A stretch of DNA of 64,000 bases from Balneolaceae bacterium. Lineage in GTDB: Bacteria > Bacteroidota > Rhodothermia > Balneolales > Balneolaceae. The notes under the pieces are model-generated. The model was not told the DNA's origin. It made no database searches and saw nothing but the letters and a program-made list of their open reading frames with translations. The position numbers and the translations under genes were made by a program. Where the stretch lies: positions 1-64,000 of the forward strand of contig JAFIFB010000052.1 in assembly GCA_020832285.1 (NCBI GenBank), given 5' to 3'. Positions 9,068 to 18,563 of this stretch are shown here, one piece after another (the first letter of the stretch is position 1; each line of letters begins with the position of its first letter).

Positions 9068-10018
9068 ATGGATCTACGTACAACTTTTCGCCGCTTTCTA
9101 TCACTCCTGACCGCATTTGTTATGGTCGCATTTATTATTTCATGCGACGCTCAAACCGATGACACTGCTGTCACGGAAAGAAATTCCCCTTCAACGGTTG
9201 AGTCACCCGATCTGAACATACCTGACGAGTATAAAATCGGCGGATTTGCCGTAGGTACTCAGGCATATACCTTCAACCGTTTCACCGTGTTTGAGGCGAT
9301 AGAAAAAACAGCGGCGGCAGGCGGGAAAGTTATTGAACTCTATCCTGGCCAAACTCTGAGCCCTGACAATGACATCGCATTCAACCATGAAGTTTCCGAC
9401 GAAATTATTGATGAAGTTCTCGCCAAACTTGAAGAACACAACATTCGGCTGGTAAATTTTGGTGTGGTTGGCCTTCCCGATGAGGAAACCTCTCGCGCCG
9501 TATTTGAGTTTGCCGAAAAACTGGGGGTCCCCTCCATCACATCCAATCCGAACACACACGAAGAGATGGACTTCATTGAACCGCTTGTGCAGGAGTTTGA
9601 TATTATGATGGCCATTCATAACCATCCCCGCCCCGAAGATCCCGATTCTGACTACATGATCTGGGACCCTAATCACGTAGCTGATCTCCTTGAAGGCCGT
9701 GACCCCCGCCTTGGAATTTGTGCTGACACCGGCCACTGGATTCGTTCCGGAATTTCTCCGGTTGAAGCTATTCAAATCTCTGAAGGACGTGTGATCTCAC
9801 TCCACCTCAAAGATGTGGATCAGCAGAATCGCAGTGGAGTGGATGTAATTTTCGGAACCGGACTGGGTGAAGTTGGCGCCGTTCTTGAAGAACTAAAAAG
9901 ACAAAATTTTGCCGGACATATTTCGGTTGAGTATGAATCCAACTGGTATGAAAACGTGCCTGAGGTAGCCCAGAATATCGGGTTCATCCGCGGATGGGCC
10001 GAAGGTGCAGGGTATTAA
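9068..10018 (+). CDS. Sugar phosphate isomerase/epimerase-like lipoprotein
   Basis: This is a 316-residue protein with a lipoprotein signal (VAFIISC around residues 20-26) followed by a xylose-isomerase-like TIM barrel (AP endonuclease family 2). Metal-ligand-type segments are visible: GKVIELYPG, NPNTHEE, MAIHNHPRP, LGICADTGHWIRSG, VISLHLKDVDQ and GHISVEYESNW. Secreted members of this family are common in Bacteroidota near sugar-degradation genes. The substrate is unknown, and no catabolic cluster surrounds it here. Confidence 0.8.
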   Translation: MDLRTTFRRFLSLLTAFVMVAFIISCDAQTDDTAVTERNSPSTVESPDLNIPDEYKIGGFAVGTQAYTFNRFTVFEAIEKTAAAGGKVIELYPGQTLSPDNDIAFNHEVSDEIIDEVLAKLEEHNIRLVNFGVVGLPDEETSRAVFEFAEKLGVPSITSNPNTHEEMDFIEPLVQEFDIMMAIHNHPRPEDPDSDYMIWDPNHVADLLEGRDPRLGICADTGHWIRSGISPVEAIQISEGRVISLHLKDVDQQNRSGVDVIFGTGLGEVGAVLEELKRQNFAGHISVEYESNWYENVPEVAQNIGFIRGWAEGAGY

Positions 10019-10109
10019 TTAAAATCCGCCCGGAAAGTTTTATTTAACGGAAGGGGACTGTTTCAACGATAGTTATTTTTTTTCTGCTAAATTTTGTTGA
10101 AAATGTAAT

Positions 10110-10334
10110 TTGCTACTGAAAAAAACAACCTGGCAGGATACTATATTGAACAACCTGCCAGAGTTTGAGCGCAGCGAAATCCTGGCAGAGTTGTGTCTTA
10201 ATGGAATGATTGACTTTAAGGCTCTCTTAAGCATTACATCTAGACTCTTGCACATAACAATCCCACGAGACAGAGCCCGGAAAAACATGGGTCACACTGT
10301 CAGATCGCTGAACAAACAACCCCCTTCAATTTAA
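10110..10334 (+). CDS. Small hypothetical protein, doubtful
   Basis: A 74-codon frame starting at TTG 10110 has a soluble, helical-looking composition (NNLPEFERSEILAELCLNG). No ATG in frame precedes it, no ribosome-binding site is evident and I recognise no family. It occupies the otherwise empty 508-bp gap 10019-10526. It could be the remnant of a larger gene. Confidence 0.2.
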   Translation: MLLKKTTWQDTILNNLPEFERSEILAELCLNGMIDFKALLSITSRLLHITIPRDRARKNMGHTVRSLNKQPPSI

Positions 10335-10526
10335 CCACTTAGTTTCCGGTAAATCCTGAAATATTGCCCTTAAGGCGTTGATCAGTAACGGACAGATTGC
10401 CCGCAGAACACCGAATAGCCGGTCAGGAATATGTCCACCGAATTGTTAACACTTTTTTTATCCTAATCTATGCTGAATTTTTGTTAAACTAAACGCACTC
10501 CAGGAACCGGAAAACAGAAAAAATCC

Positions 10527-11423
10527 ATGCGCACGTTCACCATTTTTGTATTAACATTTATGATAGCAGCCTGTACAACCGAAGAGAGCATTCGCACATT
10601 TGACCTCCAGGGCCATCGCGGCGCCCGAGGGTTGCTGCCCGAAAACACCATTCCAAGCTTTCTGATCGCCATAGATCACGGGGTAGACACAATCGAATTT
10701 GACCTGGTGGTTACCCAAGATCGGCAGATCCTAATCTCGCATGAACCCTGGTTTCATCATCAAATCAGTACAAAACCCGATGGCACTCCTGTAACTGAAG
10801 AAGAACAGCTTGAATACAACATTTTTCAGATGACGTATGAGGAAACTCAGGAGTTTGATGTGGGTATCCGCGGCCATGTGAATTATCCCAACCAGGAACC
10901 GATGGAAGTGACAAAACCGCTCATGCGTGATGCAATCCGTGCGATTGAAGCGTACACAGAAGAGATCGGACACCCTCCTGTATGGTACAATATCGAAACC
11001 AAAAGCAACCCCAATCAGTACGGTGAATTTTATCCATACCCCGATGAGTATGCTGAACTGCTCTATGAAGAGTTAAAAATACTGCATCAAGAATTTGACC
11101 TGTTTGACAGAATCAATATTCAGTCCTTTGATCCTGCCACTCTGATTGAATTCAGAAAACTAAACGAACAAATTGCCCAGGCGATTCTGGTCTCTACCGA
11201 TGAACCGATTCAAACCTATCTCGATCGCCTCGGTTATACACCTGAAATCTGGAGCCCTAATTTCCGGTATGTGACTCCCGAAATCGTGGAAGAAGCCCAT
11301 GATCGCGGCATGCAGGTGATTCCATGGACCATCAACACCGTTGATGAAATGAAGCGTCAGCTTGAAATGGGTGTGGATGGTATCATCACAGATTATCCGG
11401 ACAGTGCCGCAGTTCTGCGGTGA
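10527..11423 (+). CDS. Glycerophosphodiester phosphodiesterase, lipoprotein
   Basis: This is a 298-residue GDPD-family enzyme that cleaves glycerophosphodiesters to glycerol 3-phosphate and an alcohol. A lipobox (MIAAC, cysteine about 16) anchors it outside the cytoplasm. The catalytic TIM-barrel signature is complete: QGHRGARGLLPENT (His/Arg/Glu), TIEFDLVVTQD and LISHEP near the N-terminus, then YNIETKS, INIQSFD and PWTINT, ending with GVDGIITDYPD. It resembles UgpQ/GlpQ-type enzymes. It stands alone between the isomerase-like lipoprotein and the cupin. Confidence 0.9.
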   Translation: MRTFTIFVLTFMIAACTTEESIRTFDLQGHRGARGLLPENTIPSFLIAIDHGVDTIEFDLVVTQDRQILISHEPWFHHQISTKPDGTPVTEEEQLEYNIFQMTYEETQEFDVGIRGHVNYPNQEPMEVTKPLMRDAIRAIEAYTEEIGHPPVWYNIETKSNPNQYGEFYPYPDEYAELLYEELKILHQEFDLFDRINIQSFDPATLIEFRKLNEQIAQAILVSTDEPIQTYLDRLGYTPEIWSPNFRYVTPEIVEEAHDRGMQVIPWTINTVDEMKRQLEMGVDGIITDYPDSAAVLR

Positions 11424-11561
11424 ATATCAGATCAGATTTATAATCCTGCCATTAATTAAGGCATGATCGGGTTGCTTCTTTTTTCTTTTTATATTCTGCA
11501 GTGTGCATTTAGATAGCGCAAGTGTCTCGATTGTATTCATCTGAACCAAATCATTTTCATC

Positions 11562-12065
11562 ATGCAATCCAGAAAAAAACAACTCATCAAATCACTCAAT
11601 CTTAAGCCTCATCCCGAAGGCGGCTATTTTTCAGAAACATACCGCAGTAATGGAACCATTAAACAAAAAAGCGGAGAATTTCCTGATGGCCGCAACTTCA
11701 GCACTGCGATTTACTTTCTGCTTGGCAGTGAAGATATCTCCATGTTTCATCGGATTAAATCGGATGAGGTATGGCATCATTACGAGGGGTCATCACTAAC
11801 AATTCATGTGATTCATCAAGACGGTTCCTGCCAAAAATTCCGGCTGGGTAAAGATTATGAAAATAGTCAGCAGCCTCAGCATGTGATTCCCGCCGGTGCA
11901 TGGTTTGGAGTAACCGTTGATCAGTCTGACAGTTTTGCACTCTGCGGATGCACCGTATCACCCGGGTTTGATTTTCAAGATTTTGAAATGGCTGACCGAT
12001 CATCTTTACTGGAAAAATTTCCGGAACATGAGGCAATTATCAATCAATTGACTGTCAGTTCCTGA
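11562..12065 (+). CDS. Cupin-fold DUF985 protein
   Basis: This 167-residue protein matches the DUF985 cupin pattern: LKPHPEGGYFSETYRS, a TAIYFLLGSEDISMFHRIKSDEVWHHYEGSSLTI core with metal-type His/Glu residues, and a second half with VIPAGAWFGV and ALCGCTVSPGFDFQDFEMA. The biochemical role of DUF985 proteins is poorly defined; some relatives are annotated as sugar-epimerase-like. It is convergent with hemD, with only 15 bp between them. Confidence 0.85.
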   Translation: MQSRKKQLIKSLNLKPHPEGGYFSETYRSNGTIKQKSGEFPDGRNFSTAIYFLLGSEDISMFHRIKSDEVWHHYEGSSLTIHVIHQDGSCQKFRLGKDYENSQQPQHVIPAGAWFGVTVDQSDSFALCGCTVSPGFDFQDFEMADRSSLLEKFPEHEAIINQLTVSS

Positions 12066-12080
12066 ATAATCTCACCCGTT

Positions 12081-12827
12081 TTAAAGAATCTGGTCATTCA
12101 GCAGATTACCAAGTGAAAACCAATTTCCTCCGGCCTGAAAATCCGCATCCAGCCCTATCTCTTTCAGCTTTTGAGTTACAGTTATTCCACTGGAAATCAA
12201 GGAAAAGCTATTAAGATTCAAATCGGGAAATGCGGTTTTAACACGAATAACAGAAGAACGATTGTGAAAAATGACAGCTTCCGGTAACTCTTTATTAATC
12301 TCTTTCCGGTATTTTTTTAATTGCTCCTCGCCGATAGGCACCTCCCGGCATACCTGAAATTCGGCCACAGCCATTTCCAGCTCCTGCAGCAGCCCAGGTA
12401 TCTCCTCGGTTTTTTGATCGGTTGTGGGATAGAGTACATTGCCCTGCTGAGAGATTCTGAGAAGGAACTCCACTATGTCGATCCCCCTGGCATTTTCTGC
12501 GGGCATTACAGCAGGGATTCCTTTGCCTTCCAGATAATTTGCAGTGGGAATATCTGTTGCAATATTCACTTTTTGCTGAATCCTCATCAGCTCGTTCTCA
12601 TCTTCCATCCACCGGACAAAATAGCGCGCGTTTCGGAGGTTTCCGTGAATCACAATCATAAACTCATCCAATCCCCCCTTTACCTGTCGGCTCTCATCAG
12701 GAGAGGTTTCAAACCGGTAGTGTTCAAGTGGAATGTGCAGCAGAGGCAGACCATTCTCTTTAACCATTTTTAAGAAAGGAGCAGCAAGCTCTTCGTTTGC
12801 CGTAAACAGTATTTTGTTAAAACTCAT
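12081..12827 (-). CDS. hemD: Uroporphyrinogen-III synthase
   Basis: HemD cyclises hydroxymethylbilane to uroporphyrinogen III in the heme, siroheme and cobalamin pathway. The 248-residue length and the two-domain layout fit: an N-terminal strand KILFTANEELAAPFLKMVKENGLPLLHIPL, the central VLYPTTDQKTEEIPGLL hinge segment, and a C-terminal VIFHNRSSVIRVKTAFP / LISSGITVTQKLKEIGL domain. The family is very divergent in sequence, so the call rests on the pattern rather than on catalytic residues. Other heme genes are not in the window. Confidence 0.75.
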   Translation of the reverse strand: MSFNKILFTANEELAAPFLKMVKENGLPLLHIPLEHYRFETSPDESRQVKGGLDEFMIVIHGNLRNARYFVRWMEDENELMRIQQKVNIATDIPTANYLEGKGIPAVMPAENARGIDIVEFLLRISQQGNVLYPTTDQKTEEIPGLLQELEMAVAEFQVCREVPIGEEQLKKYRKEINKELPEAVIFHNRSSVIRVKTAFPDLNLNSFSLISSGITVTQKLKEIGLDADFQAGGNWFSLGNLLNDQIL

Positions 12828-12925
12828 GTAAACTTCTGGATTGATAAAACAGATTGTAGTCTTTCCGATAAAATTCCTTGAAAATTATCTTCAATTTTTT
12901 CAAAAACCATTAATTATAAGACAAT

Positions 12926-14086
12926 TCAAAAAATATAACCCGCACCAAAATATACACGATACGTTTCATTAGAGAAACCGACATCTCCCCTTACAAAAAA
13001 ATCGGGATTAAAGAGAGACAATGCACCGCCCACTCCGTAAGTCTGGTTCCAATCGGAGAAAACGCCGGAACTATCAAGATTCGAAAATACACGTCCGCTG
13101 TCCCAGAAAGCCTGTGCTCCAAAACGAATCTTGTCGTCAAACATAGAAAAGAGCCAGCTTCGCAATTCAACAATGTTCAGTAGCGAGCTATTACCACGAA
13201 ACCGGTGCATATGATAACCACGCAGGCCCAGTTGGGTACCGATAACAGCATGATCCCAAAAGGGTGCATCCCCGATGATATGTTCAGCTTCAAATTTATG
13301 TGCGAGCACCACATTTCCAAAAAGATGAAAAAAGTGCCGCATCTCTAAACTCAGGTCAGAGTAGGAATAATCATTGCTAAATACCGGAACAGTTGTATTA
13401 AATCCTGCCTGATAGCGCAATCCTCGCGTAGGCAGAAATTCACTGTCACGGCTGTCGGCAACCAGGCCTATTCCGGTTTTCAGTACACGGTTTTCTCCAA
13501 ATCCGTCAGGTTGTTCTACTTCAAAAAGTGATTCCTCACCCCTGACAACTCCATTTACATTCGAAAAAGAGGTCATTAAAAATGAATCGAGCATACCCCG
13601 GCTGCCAAACTTCCCTACTTTCTTTCGTGCCTGATAACTGATATAAATTTCCCGGTTTTCATAATAGAAAAATCCGTCGTCATATTGTTCATCGGAGTAA
13701 ACAGTTTCATTTCCGATTCCGAAATAATGCCCCCGGAGCTGCCGTTCTCCAATAAATTCGATCCGGCTGCGAATAGAACTGCCAAAGGTTTGAATCCGCT
13801 CATATTCTGCGCTGGTAAGAAGGGTTCCGTTGGTTGAAAAGATCACATCGGCCTTGGCGTTACTTAAAAATGGAAAAACGTGAACACCGTAATTAATTCG
13901 CTGGATAAAACCACCGCCGAAGAGTCCCCAATCGGATGTATAGCCGGCAAGCGGAAAAACCTGGTAATAACTGCCTACTCTCGGATCCGTCGAAAAACCC
14001 TCTTCCGGTTCTGTTTCAGAAGGGATCACCTGCCCGGCAAGTACAGCCGGGCAAAATATGAATAGTAAAATCAGCACAAATTTCAT
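12926..14086 (-). CDS. Omp85/BamA-TamA-like outer membrane barrel protein
   Basis: The ATG at 14086 is preferred over a GTG at 14098. It gives a clean signal peptide (MKFVLILLFIFCPAVLAG), starts just past the upstream TGA, and has an AAGG-type ribosome site upstream. The 386-residue protein lacks obvious POTRA repeats and is mostly amphipathic strands, with the surface-antigen signature VADSRDSEFLPTRGLRYQAGF and the late LGLRGYHMHRFRG, RFGAQAFWDSGRVF and YGVGGALSLFNPDFFVRGDVG strands, ending in a hydrophobic strand to the terminal Phe. It is probably an outer-membrane assembly or secretion barrel of unknown substrate. Confidence 0.8.
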   Translation of the reverse strand: MKFVLILLFIFCPAVLAGQVIPSETEPEEGFSTDPRVGSYYQVFPLAGYTSDWGLFGGGFIQRINYGVHVFPFLSNAKADVIFSTNGTLLTSAEYERIQTFGSSIRSRIEFIGERQLRGHYFGIGNETVYSDEQYDDGFFYYENREIYISYQARKKVGKFGSRGMLDSFLMTSFSNVNGVVRGEESLFEVEQPDGFGENRVLKTGIGLVADSRDSEFLPTRGLRYQAGFNTTVPVFSNDYSYSDLSLEMRHFFHLFGNVVLAHKFEAEHIIGDAPFWDHAVIGTQLGLRGYHMHRFRGNSSLLNIVELRSWLFSMFDDKIRFGAQAFWDSGRVFSNLDSSGVFSDWNQTYGVGGALSLFNPDFFVRGDVGFSNETYRVYFGAGYIF

Positions 14087-14087
14087 T

Positions 14088-14450
14088 TCAGAGTGCACCT
14101 TCTTCTTCGAGCAGTTCTAAGGTGTCAACAGCATGTCGAAAATGCGGAATCATGATACTCCCACCCACAATCAGCGCTACATTGAGGGCATCTACAATCT
14201 CCTCTTTGGTTGACCCTGTTTTGGCACACTGCTCCAGATGGTAGTCAATACAGTCGTTACAGCGCAGTACAGCCGATGCAACCAGCCCCAGTAATTCTTT
14301 TGTCTGTGCGGAAAGTGCGCCGTTTTTGTAAGTATTTGTGTCGAGGTTAAAAAAACGTTTTACGCCCAAATGCTCTAGCCCCATCACTTTATCGTTCATG
14401 ATTTCCCGGTTTTTTCGGAATTGTTCAAGCCGGCTTGTTTTTAATGTCAT
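14088..14450 (-). CDS. AhpD-like carboxymuconolactone decarboxylase-family protein
   Basis: This is a 120-residue alkylhydroperoxidase-D-like protein. The LVASAVLRCNDCIDYHLEQCAKTG segment carries the CxxC...H redox motif typical of AhpD-type peroxidase reductases, followed by ALIVGGSIMIPHFRHAV. It could reduce a peroxiredoxin partner, which is not in the window. It is the first gene of a two-gene unit with the Omp85-like barrel, whose ATG begins immediately after this stop. Confidence 0.88.
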   Translation of the reverse strand: MTLKTSRLEQFRKNREIMNDKVMGLEHLGVKRFFNLDTNTYKNGALSAQTKELLGLVASAVLRCNDCIDYHLEQCAKTGSTKEEIVDALNVALIVGGSIMIPHFRHAVDTLELLEEEGAL

Positions 14451-14512
14451 AATCTGATTGATTTACGGGGATTGTTTTCTCATTTTCATACCAAAGGTAA
14501 CAATTTCATCAA

Positions 14513-16015
14513 TTGTTTAGCAGACGAAGATCATATAAACACAAACTCGTTGCCATGGGAGACAGCATGGCCCAGGGGTTCAAAAACGGAGGAATCTACC
14601 GAACCGACCTGAGCTTTCCTGCTCTGCTTGCGCGATCTATGGGTGAATCGGATAAATTCGACATCCCTTCCTTTTCGGCACAAGCTGGTATTCCTATCAA
14701 TATTGAGGTGCTTATCCGCGGCCTGGCTGAGAAATTTGGTAATGAAATCACCCTCACAAACTCCATTCCGGTGGCATCAGAAATGTACCGGACTCTAAGC
14801 CGAATCAAATCGTATTGGGAAGGCCACCTCAAATCTTTGCGTGTGGATCAGCCAACTCCCTATCACAATCAGGGAATTTGGGGTTTCTCCATCAGTGATA
14901 CCATGCTTATTCACGACAAATATTGCCGGAATTATATCACCGAAAACAAACCCAGCTATTCGGTTTTTAATGTGTTGCCCGATCACGCTATGTACACAAC
15001 CGCTCGACTCGTTTTAAACCCTTCCTTTGATGAGAAACGAGAGAACCATACAATGATCGATAACGTGAATAATCTACAGAAAGACGGCGGCATAGAAAAT
15101 TTGATTGTCTGTATCGGACACAATAACATTGTGGGAGCTGTAACCAAACTTAAGCTTGATTTTTCCGAAGAAAGTGATGTAAACACTTATTTTGCTAACA
15201 GAACCTGTACCGTTTTTCGACCGGAACATTTTCAGCGGGAGCTGAGGCTTCTCTATAAGAAAATTTCGGTTATGAATATTCGAAATGTTTTTGTTCCTAC
15301 GATCCCCTATGTAACTATCCCTCCTGCCATTCGCGGTGTGAATGAAGACAGAAGTGAACCTCCCGGAGGATATTTTGATTATTACGCCCGATTCTGGATC
15401 TGGGATGAAGATTTTGACCCCGAAAAACATCCTCATCTCACCCGCAGCGAGGCAATTTTGCTCGACCAGATCGTGGACCAATACAATGAGATCATCCGAA
15501 AGCTGGCTTATGAATTTGGCTTTTATGTGGTACCGGTTCACCGCTATGTTTCTGCAGCAGCAAGAAGGCGGCAGGGTAAACTGATCATCCAGCCTTTTCC
15601 CGATGATTTTCTCCATGCATTGAAAAGCAATGTAAAAACAAACTATCTGCTAAATGAACACGGTCAACCGAGAATCTCAACGGACTATTTGCGGCTGGAT
15701 AATGAAACCGGAAAAATCGATCGTGGGGGCATCTTCAGCCTCGACGGGCTTCACCCCTCCACAATCGGATACGGGCTGATCGCAAACATTTATAAAATGC
15801 ACATGGAAAAACATAGTGTGAATTTTGAAAAACCCTTCGATTGGAATTTTGTGATCGAAAATGAAACACTCATCACCGATCCTCCTCCCCTGATGCACAA
15901 TCTCCGCCTGCTTCTTCGATTCCTGGCCATGAGCAGGCAGGAGCGCCTCACCTTTTTCGGGAAAAACCTATTGGAGGGCCTGCTCGAAGCCTTCTCCTCA
16001 AGGCCTGAATTTTGA
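14513..16015 (+). CDS. SGNH/GDSL-type hydrolase domain protein
   Basis: This is a 500-residue protein whose first residues already form an SGNH block I (VAMGDSMAQG, Ser about 18). Block III is LIVCIGHNNIVGA and block V is SLDGLHPSTIGYG (Asp/His pair, about residues 409-413). The start is TTG at 14513, with AAAGG at 14493-14497 and an in-frame stop just upstream; no earlier start is possible. It lacks a signal peptide, so it is cytoplasmic or atypically exported. It is much longer than simple GDSL esterases, with large insertions between blocks. The substrate is unknown. Confidence 0.7.
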   Translation: MFSRRRSYKHKLVAMGDSMAQGFKNGGIYRTDLSFPALLARSMGESDKFDIPSFSAQAGIPINIEVLIRGLAEKFGNEITLTNSIPVASEMYRTLSRIKSYWEGHLKSLRVDQPTPYHNQGIWGFSISDTMLIHDKYCRNYITENKPSYSVFNVLPDHAMYTTARLVLNPSFDEKRENHTMIDNVNNLQKDGGIENLIVCIGHNNIVGAVTKLKLDFSEESDVNTYFANRTCTVFRPEHFQRELRLLYKKISVMNIRNVFVPTIPYVTIPPAIRGVNEDRSEPPGGYFDYYARFWIWDEDFDPEKHPHLTRSEAILLDQIVDQYNEIIRKLAYEFGFYVVPVHRYVSAAARRRQGKLIIQPFPDDFLHALKSNVKTNYLLNEHGQPRISTDYLRLDNETGKIDRGGIFSLDGLHPSTIGYGLIANIYKMHMEKHSVNFEKPFDWNFVIENETLITDPPPLMHNLRLLLRFLAMSRQERLTFFGKNLLEGLLEAFSSRPEF

Positions 16016-16314
16016 ATGACATTCCCATTCAAAGTTCAAATATAATTGCGGAAACAAATGATTGAAACATTCATTTTTTGTTAATCCAGGATGTGATTTA
16101 TTTAATTGAGCGAGCAGAATCATTGGTCAGGTATCGGGTGAGAGCAAATTAAAAAAGAACCAGGTTTATTTTTCTCCGGAATAATTTATTCAACTTCTTT
16201 TTTGCATATTTAACCGGTTGTCTCAATGTAATTTGCAGTCTTATAATTTTGAAAATTGAACGATCATTATTACGTTAATTTAATATTAAACCTCTTAACC
16301 TTAATGTAAAGAAA

Positions 16315-17268
16315 ATGGCTGACAAAAAATTAATAACAGTATTCGGAGCCACCGGTTCACAGGGTGGCGGACTTGCCAATGCAATTCTGGATGATAAAGA
16401 TAGTGAGTTTTCAGTCCGTGCGGTTACAAGAGACCCTTCATCTGATGCAGGGAAAGCCCTGGCTGAAAAAGGCGCTGAAGTCGTAAAAGGAGATATTGAC
16501 GATTTTGACAGTATCAAAGAAGTTTTGAAGAATGCTTATGGAGCCTATTTTGTTACGTTTTTCTGGGATCATTTTTCACCTGATAAAGAGAAAGAGCAGG
16601 CAAAAAACCTGGCAAAAGCTTCGGCTGAGGAAGGCCTCCGCCATGTGATCTGGTCGTCACTTGAGGATACACGGATGTGGGTGGCGCTTGATGATGATCA
16701 GATCCCCACACTTCAGGGTAAATACAAAGTTCCTCATTTCGATGCCAAAGGTGAATCCAACCAATACTTTATCGCGAACTGTGTCCCTGTTACCTTCTTG
16801 CACGCATCTTTTTACTGGGATAATATGATCCATTTTGGACTTGGTCCCAAACGGGGTGAAGACGGCAAGCTCGCTATCTCCTTTCCGATGGGAGATAAAA
16901 AAATGGCAGGGATTTCAGCCGATGATATTGGGAAATGTGCTTACGGCATATTCAAAAAGGGAAACAGTATGATTGCGAAAACTATTGGTGTAGCAGGCGA
17001 GCACATTTCATGTTCAGACATGGCAAAAGCCCTTGGCAATGTACTGGGTGAACCTGTGGCCTATAATGAGATGACTCCTGACCAGTTCAGAGGCCTTGGG
17101 TTCCCTGGCTCAGACGATCTTGGCAACATGTTCCAATTCTACCGCGATTTTGAAGAAGCTTGTAATTCAACACGGGATGTAAACCGTTCAAAAGAACTGA
17201 ACCCGGAACTCAAATCGTTCAGAAAGTGGCTTGATTTGAATGCATCCAGGATACCACTTGATGGCTAA
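16315..17268 (+). CDS. NmrA/HSCARG-like NAD(P)-binding protein
   Basis: This 317-residue atypical short-chain dehydrogenase opens with TVFGATGSQGGGLANAIL, the NmrA variant of the nucleotide-binding GxxGxxG motif. NVRAVTRDP-like (VRAVTRDPSS) and HVIWSSLEDT segments follow. NmrA and HSCARG relatives sense NAD(P) redox state rather than catalyse. The stop codon TAA (17266-17268) lies inside a 15-bp match to the terminal repeat of an inverted-repeat element found at 26.7 kb. Confidence 0.85.
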   Translation: MADKKLITVFGATGSQGGGLANAILDDKDSEFSVRAVTRDPSSDAGKALAEKGAEVVKGDIDDFDSIKEVLKNAYGAYFVTFFWDHFSPDKEKEQAKNLAKASAEEGLRHVIWSSLEDTRMWVALDDDQIPTLQGKYKVPHFDAKGESNQYFIANCVPVTFLHASFYWDNMIHFGLGPKRGEDGKLAISFPMGDKKMAGISADDIGKCAYGIFKKGNSMIAKTIGVAGEHISCSDMAKALGNVLGEPVAYNEMTPDQFRGLGFPGSDDLGNMFQFYRDFEEACNSTRDVNRSKELNPELKSFRKWLDLNASRIPLDG

Positions 17269-17279
17269 TGTCGTGTCAA
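17265..17279 (+). repeat. Solo copy of an inverted-repeat end
   Basis: CTAATGTCGTGTCAA matches the right-hand terminal repeat of the element at 26659-26807 (CTAGTGTCGTGTCAA on the other strand) at 14 of 15 positions. No matching second end is visible within the next 100 bp. Confidence 0.4.
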
Positions 17280-17297
17280 AAACAGAATGATGCAGAA

Positions 17298-17370
17298 ATC
17301 CATAATGTTCTCTCATGATTAAATCGAAAGATGTTTTCACTGTTTTTTTCTGAAAGGAAACATTATGGAT
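17298..17370. repeat. 12-bp inverted repeat between nmrA-like gene and truA
   Basis: ATCCATAATGTT (17298-17309) and AACATTATGGAT (17359-17370) are perfect reverse complements separated by 49 bp, in the convergent gap before the truA stop. The loop is too long for a normal intrinsic terminator. The inner flanks are only loosely complementary. Confidence 0.45.
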
Positions 17371-18110
17371 TAATATTCGACACTTTCCAGTACTAATCCA
17401 CGAGCTGGTGCAGTGTGTCCTTTCTGTACTGATTCGGGACCGGAAAGAAGTTTTTCAAACTGATCAAGCCTGAGTTTTCCTTCACTCACCCGGACCATTG
17501 TACCCACAATCCGGCGGACCATATGTCTTAAAAATCGATTGCCTTTAATTCTGTATACCAGTACTTCCCCTGCTTTCTCCCAGAAACTTTCGGTGATTGT
17601 GCATTCGGTGGTCTGGTATTCATCGCCCGAAGGAATACAGAAATTAATGAAATCGTGAGTGCCTGTAATTTTATCTGCACTCTCGTTAAGCAAATCTTCC
17701 CTTAATGTACCGTGATAAATCCATGTAAAATGCCGATTCAGCGGCGATGGACGTTCCAGCAGCCGGTAAGTGTAACTTCGCGAAACAGCATCGAAACGTG
17801 CATGAAAACCGGGAGAGATTTTCTCCGCCTTTAACAAGGCTACATCGTTCGGAAGAAGCCCCTTCATAGCATGGAGAATGCGGTATTCCTCAAACCGTAC
17901 GGGTAAATCAGCGTGGGCGGCCTGCCCTGTAGCATGTACTCCGGCATCCGTACGCCCCTGTCCTGCGATTTTAATTTCCTTTTGAAACAGAGTTGAAAAA
18001 GCTCCTTCAATTACTCCCTGTACTGTTCGCTCATCCGGCTGCCGCTGCCACCCGCTGAAATGGGTTCCATCATATTCAAAGATGAATTTGTGGCGATTTG
18101 TTTCTTGCAT
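17370..18110 (-). CDS. truA: tRNA pseudouridine synthase A
   Basis: TruA makes pseudouridine at positions 38-40 of the tRNA anticodon stem-loop. The 246-residue protein has the family's usual size, the N-terminal EYDGTHFSGWQRQP strand, the catalytic GQGRTDAGVHATGQ motif (Asp about 55), the FHARFDAVSRSYTYRL RNA-contact segment and the late FLRHMVRRIVGTMVRV motif. Confidence 0.96.
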   Translation of the reverse strand: MQETNRHKFIFEYDGTHFSGWQRQPDERTVQGVIEGAFSTLFQKEIKIAGQGRTDAGVHATGQAAHADLPVRFEEYRILHAMKGLLPNDVALLKAEKISPGFHARFDAVSRSYTYRLLERPSPLNRHFTWIYHGTLREDLLNESADKITGTHDFINFCIPSGDEYQTTECTITESFWEKAGEVLVYRIKGNRFLRHMVRRIVGTMVRVSEGKLRLDQFEKLLSGPESVQKGHTAPARGLVLESVEY

Positions 18111-18197
18111 TGACTACTGTTTTGAATTTAAAATCTGAATAAGGTCAAAAATAAATATAACACAGCCAACATCCCCATCAATTAAATCCAGGAAGCT

Positions 18198-18359
18198 ATG
18201 GAAAATGTCATATGGATCGGGAGAAGGCTTTTTCAGATTTTTGATCCTCAAAACCTTACAGAGTGGTACGAAAAACTCACTGGAACTGAATTTGCCTCAA
18301 ACCTGAAGAACACTCATGGCTGCAAAAAGCGGGTAATACGATTAACTGAAATAAAATAA
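18198..18359 (+). pseudogene. N-terminal relic of a VOC/glyoxalase-family gene
   Basis: A 53-codon frame begins MENVIWIGRRLFQIFDPQNL and continues TEWYEKLTG, closely matching the first strand and helix of VOC-superfamily proteins (FFK..DP..L.EWY...LG). Only about the first third of one VOC module is present before the frame ends in unrelated sequence. It fills most of the gap between truA and the second tetR gene. Confidence 0.5.
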
Positions 18360-18563
18360 GAACTCATTGACAGTTTTGTATAAAGGCTCATTGCATTTCC
18401 GTCTTACCAGCACCCAATCCTGTATCCCGTCTTGAAAGATCTCCAAAATTAAACCAGAGAAGTAAGCGTTAATTATGTGCGGGGTGATAGCAATTTGAAC
18501 TCCTTCATACCTTTGGAAGAGTTTTTCTGCACTAAAACCGCATCAAATATTCTCCAACTAAAA

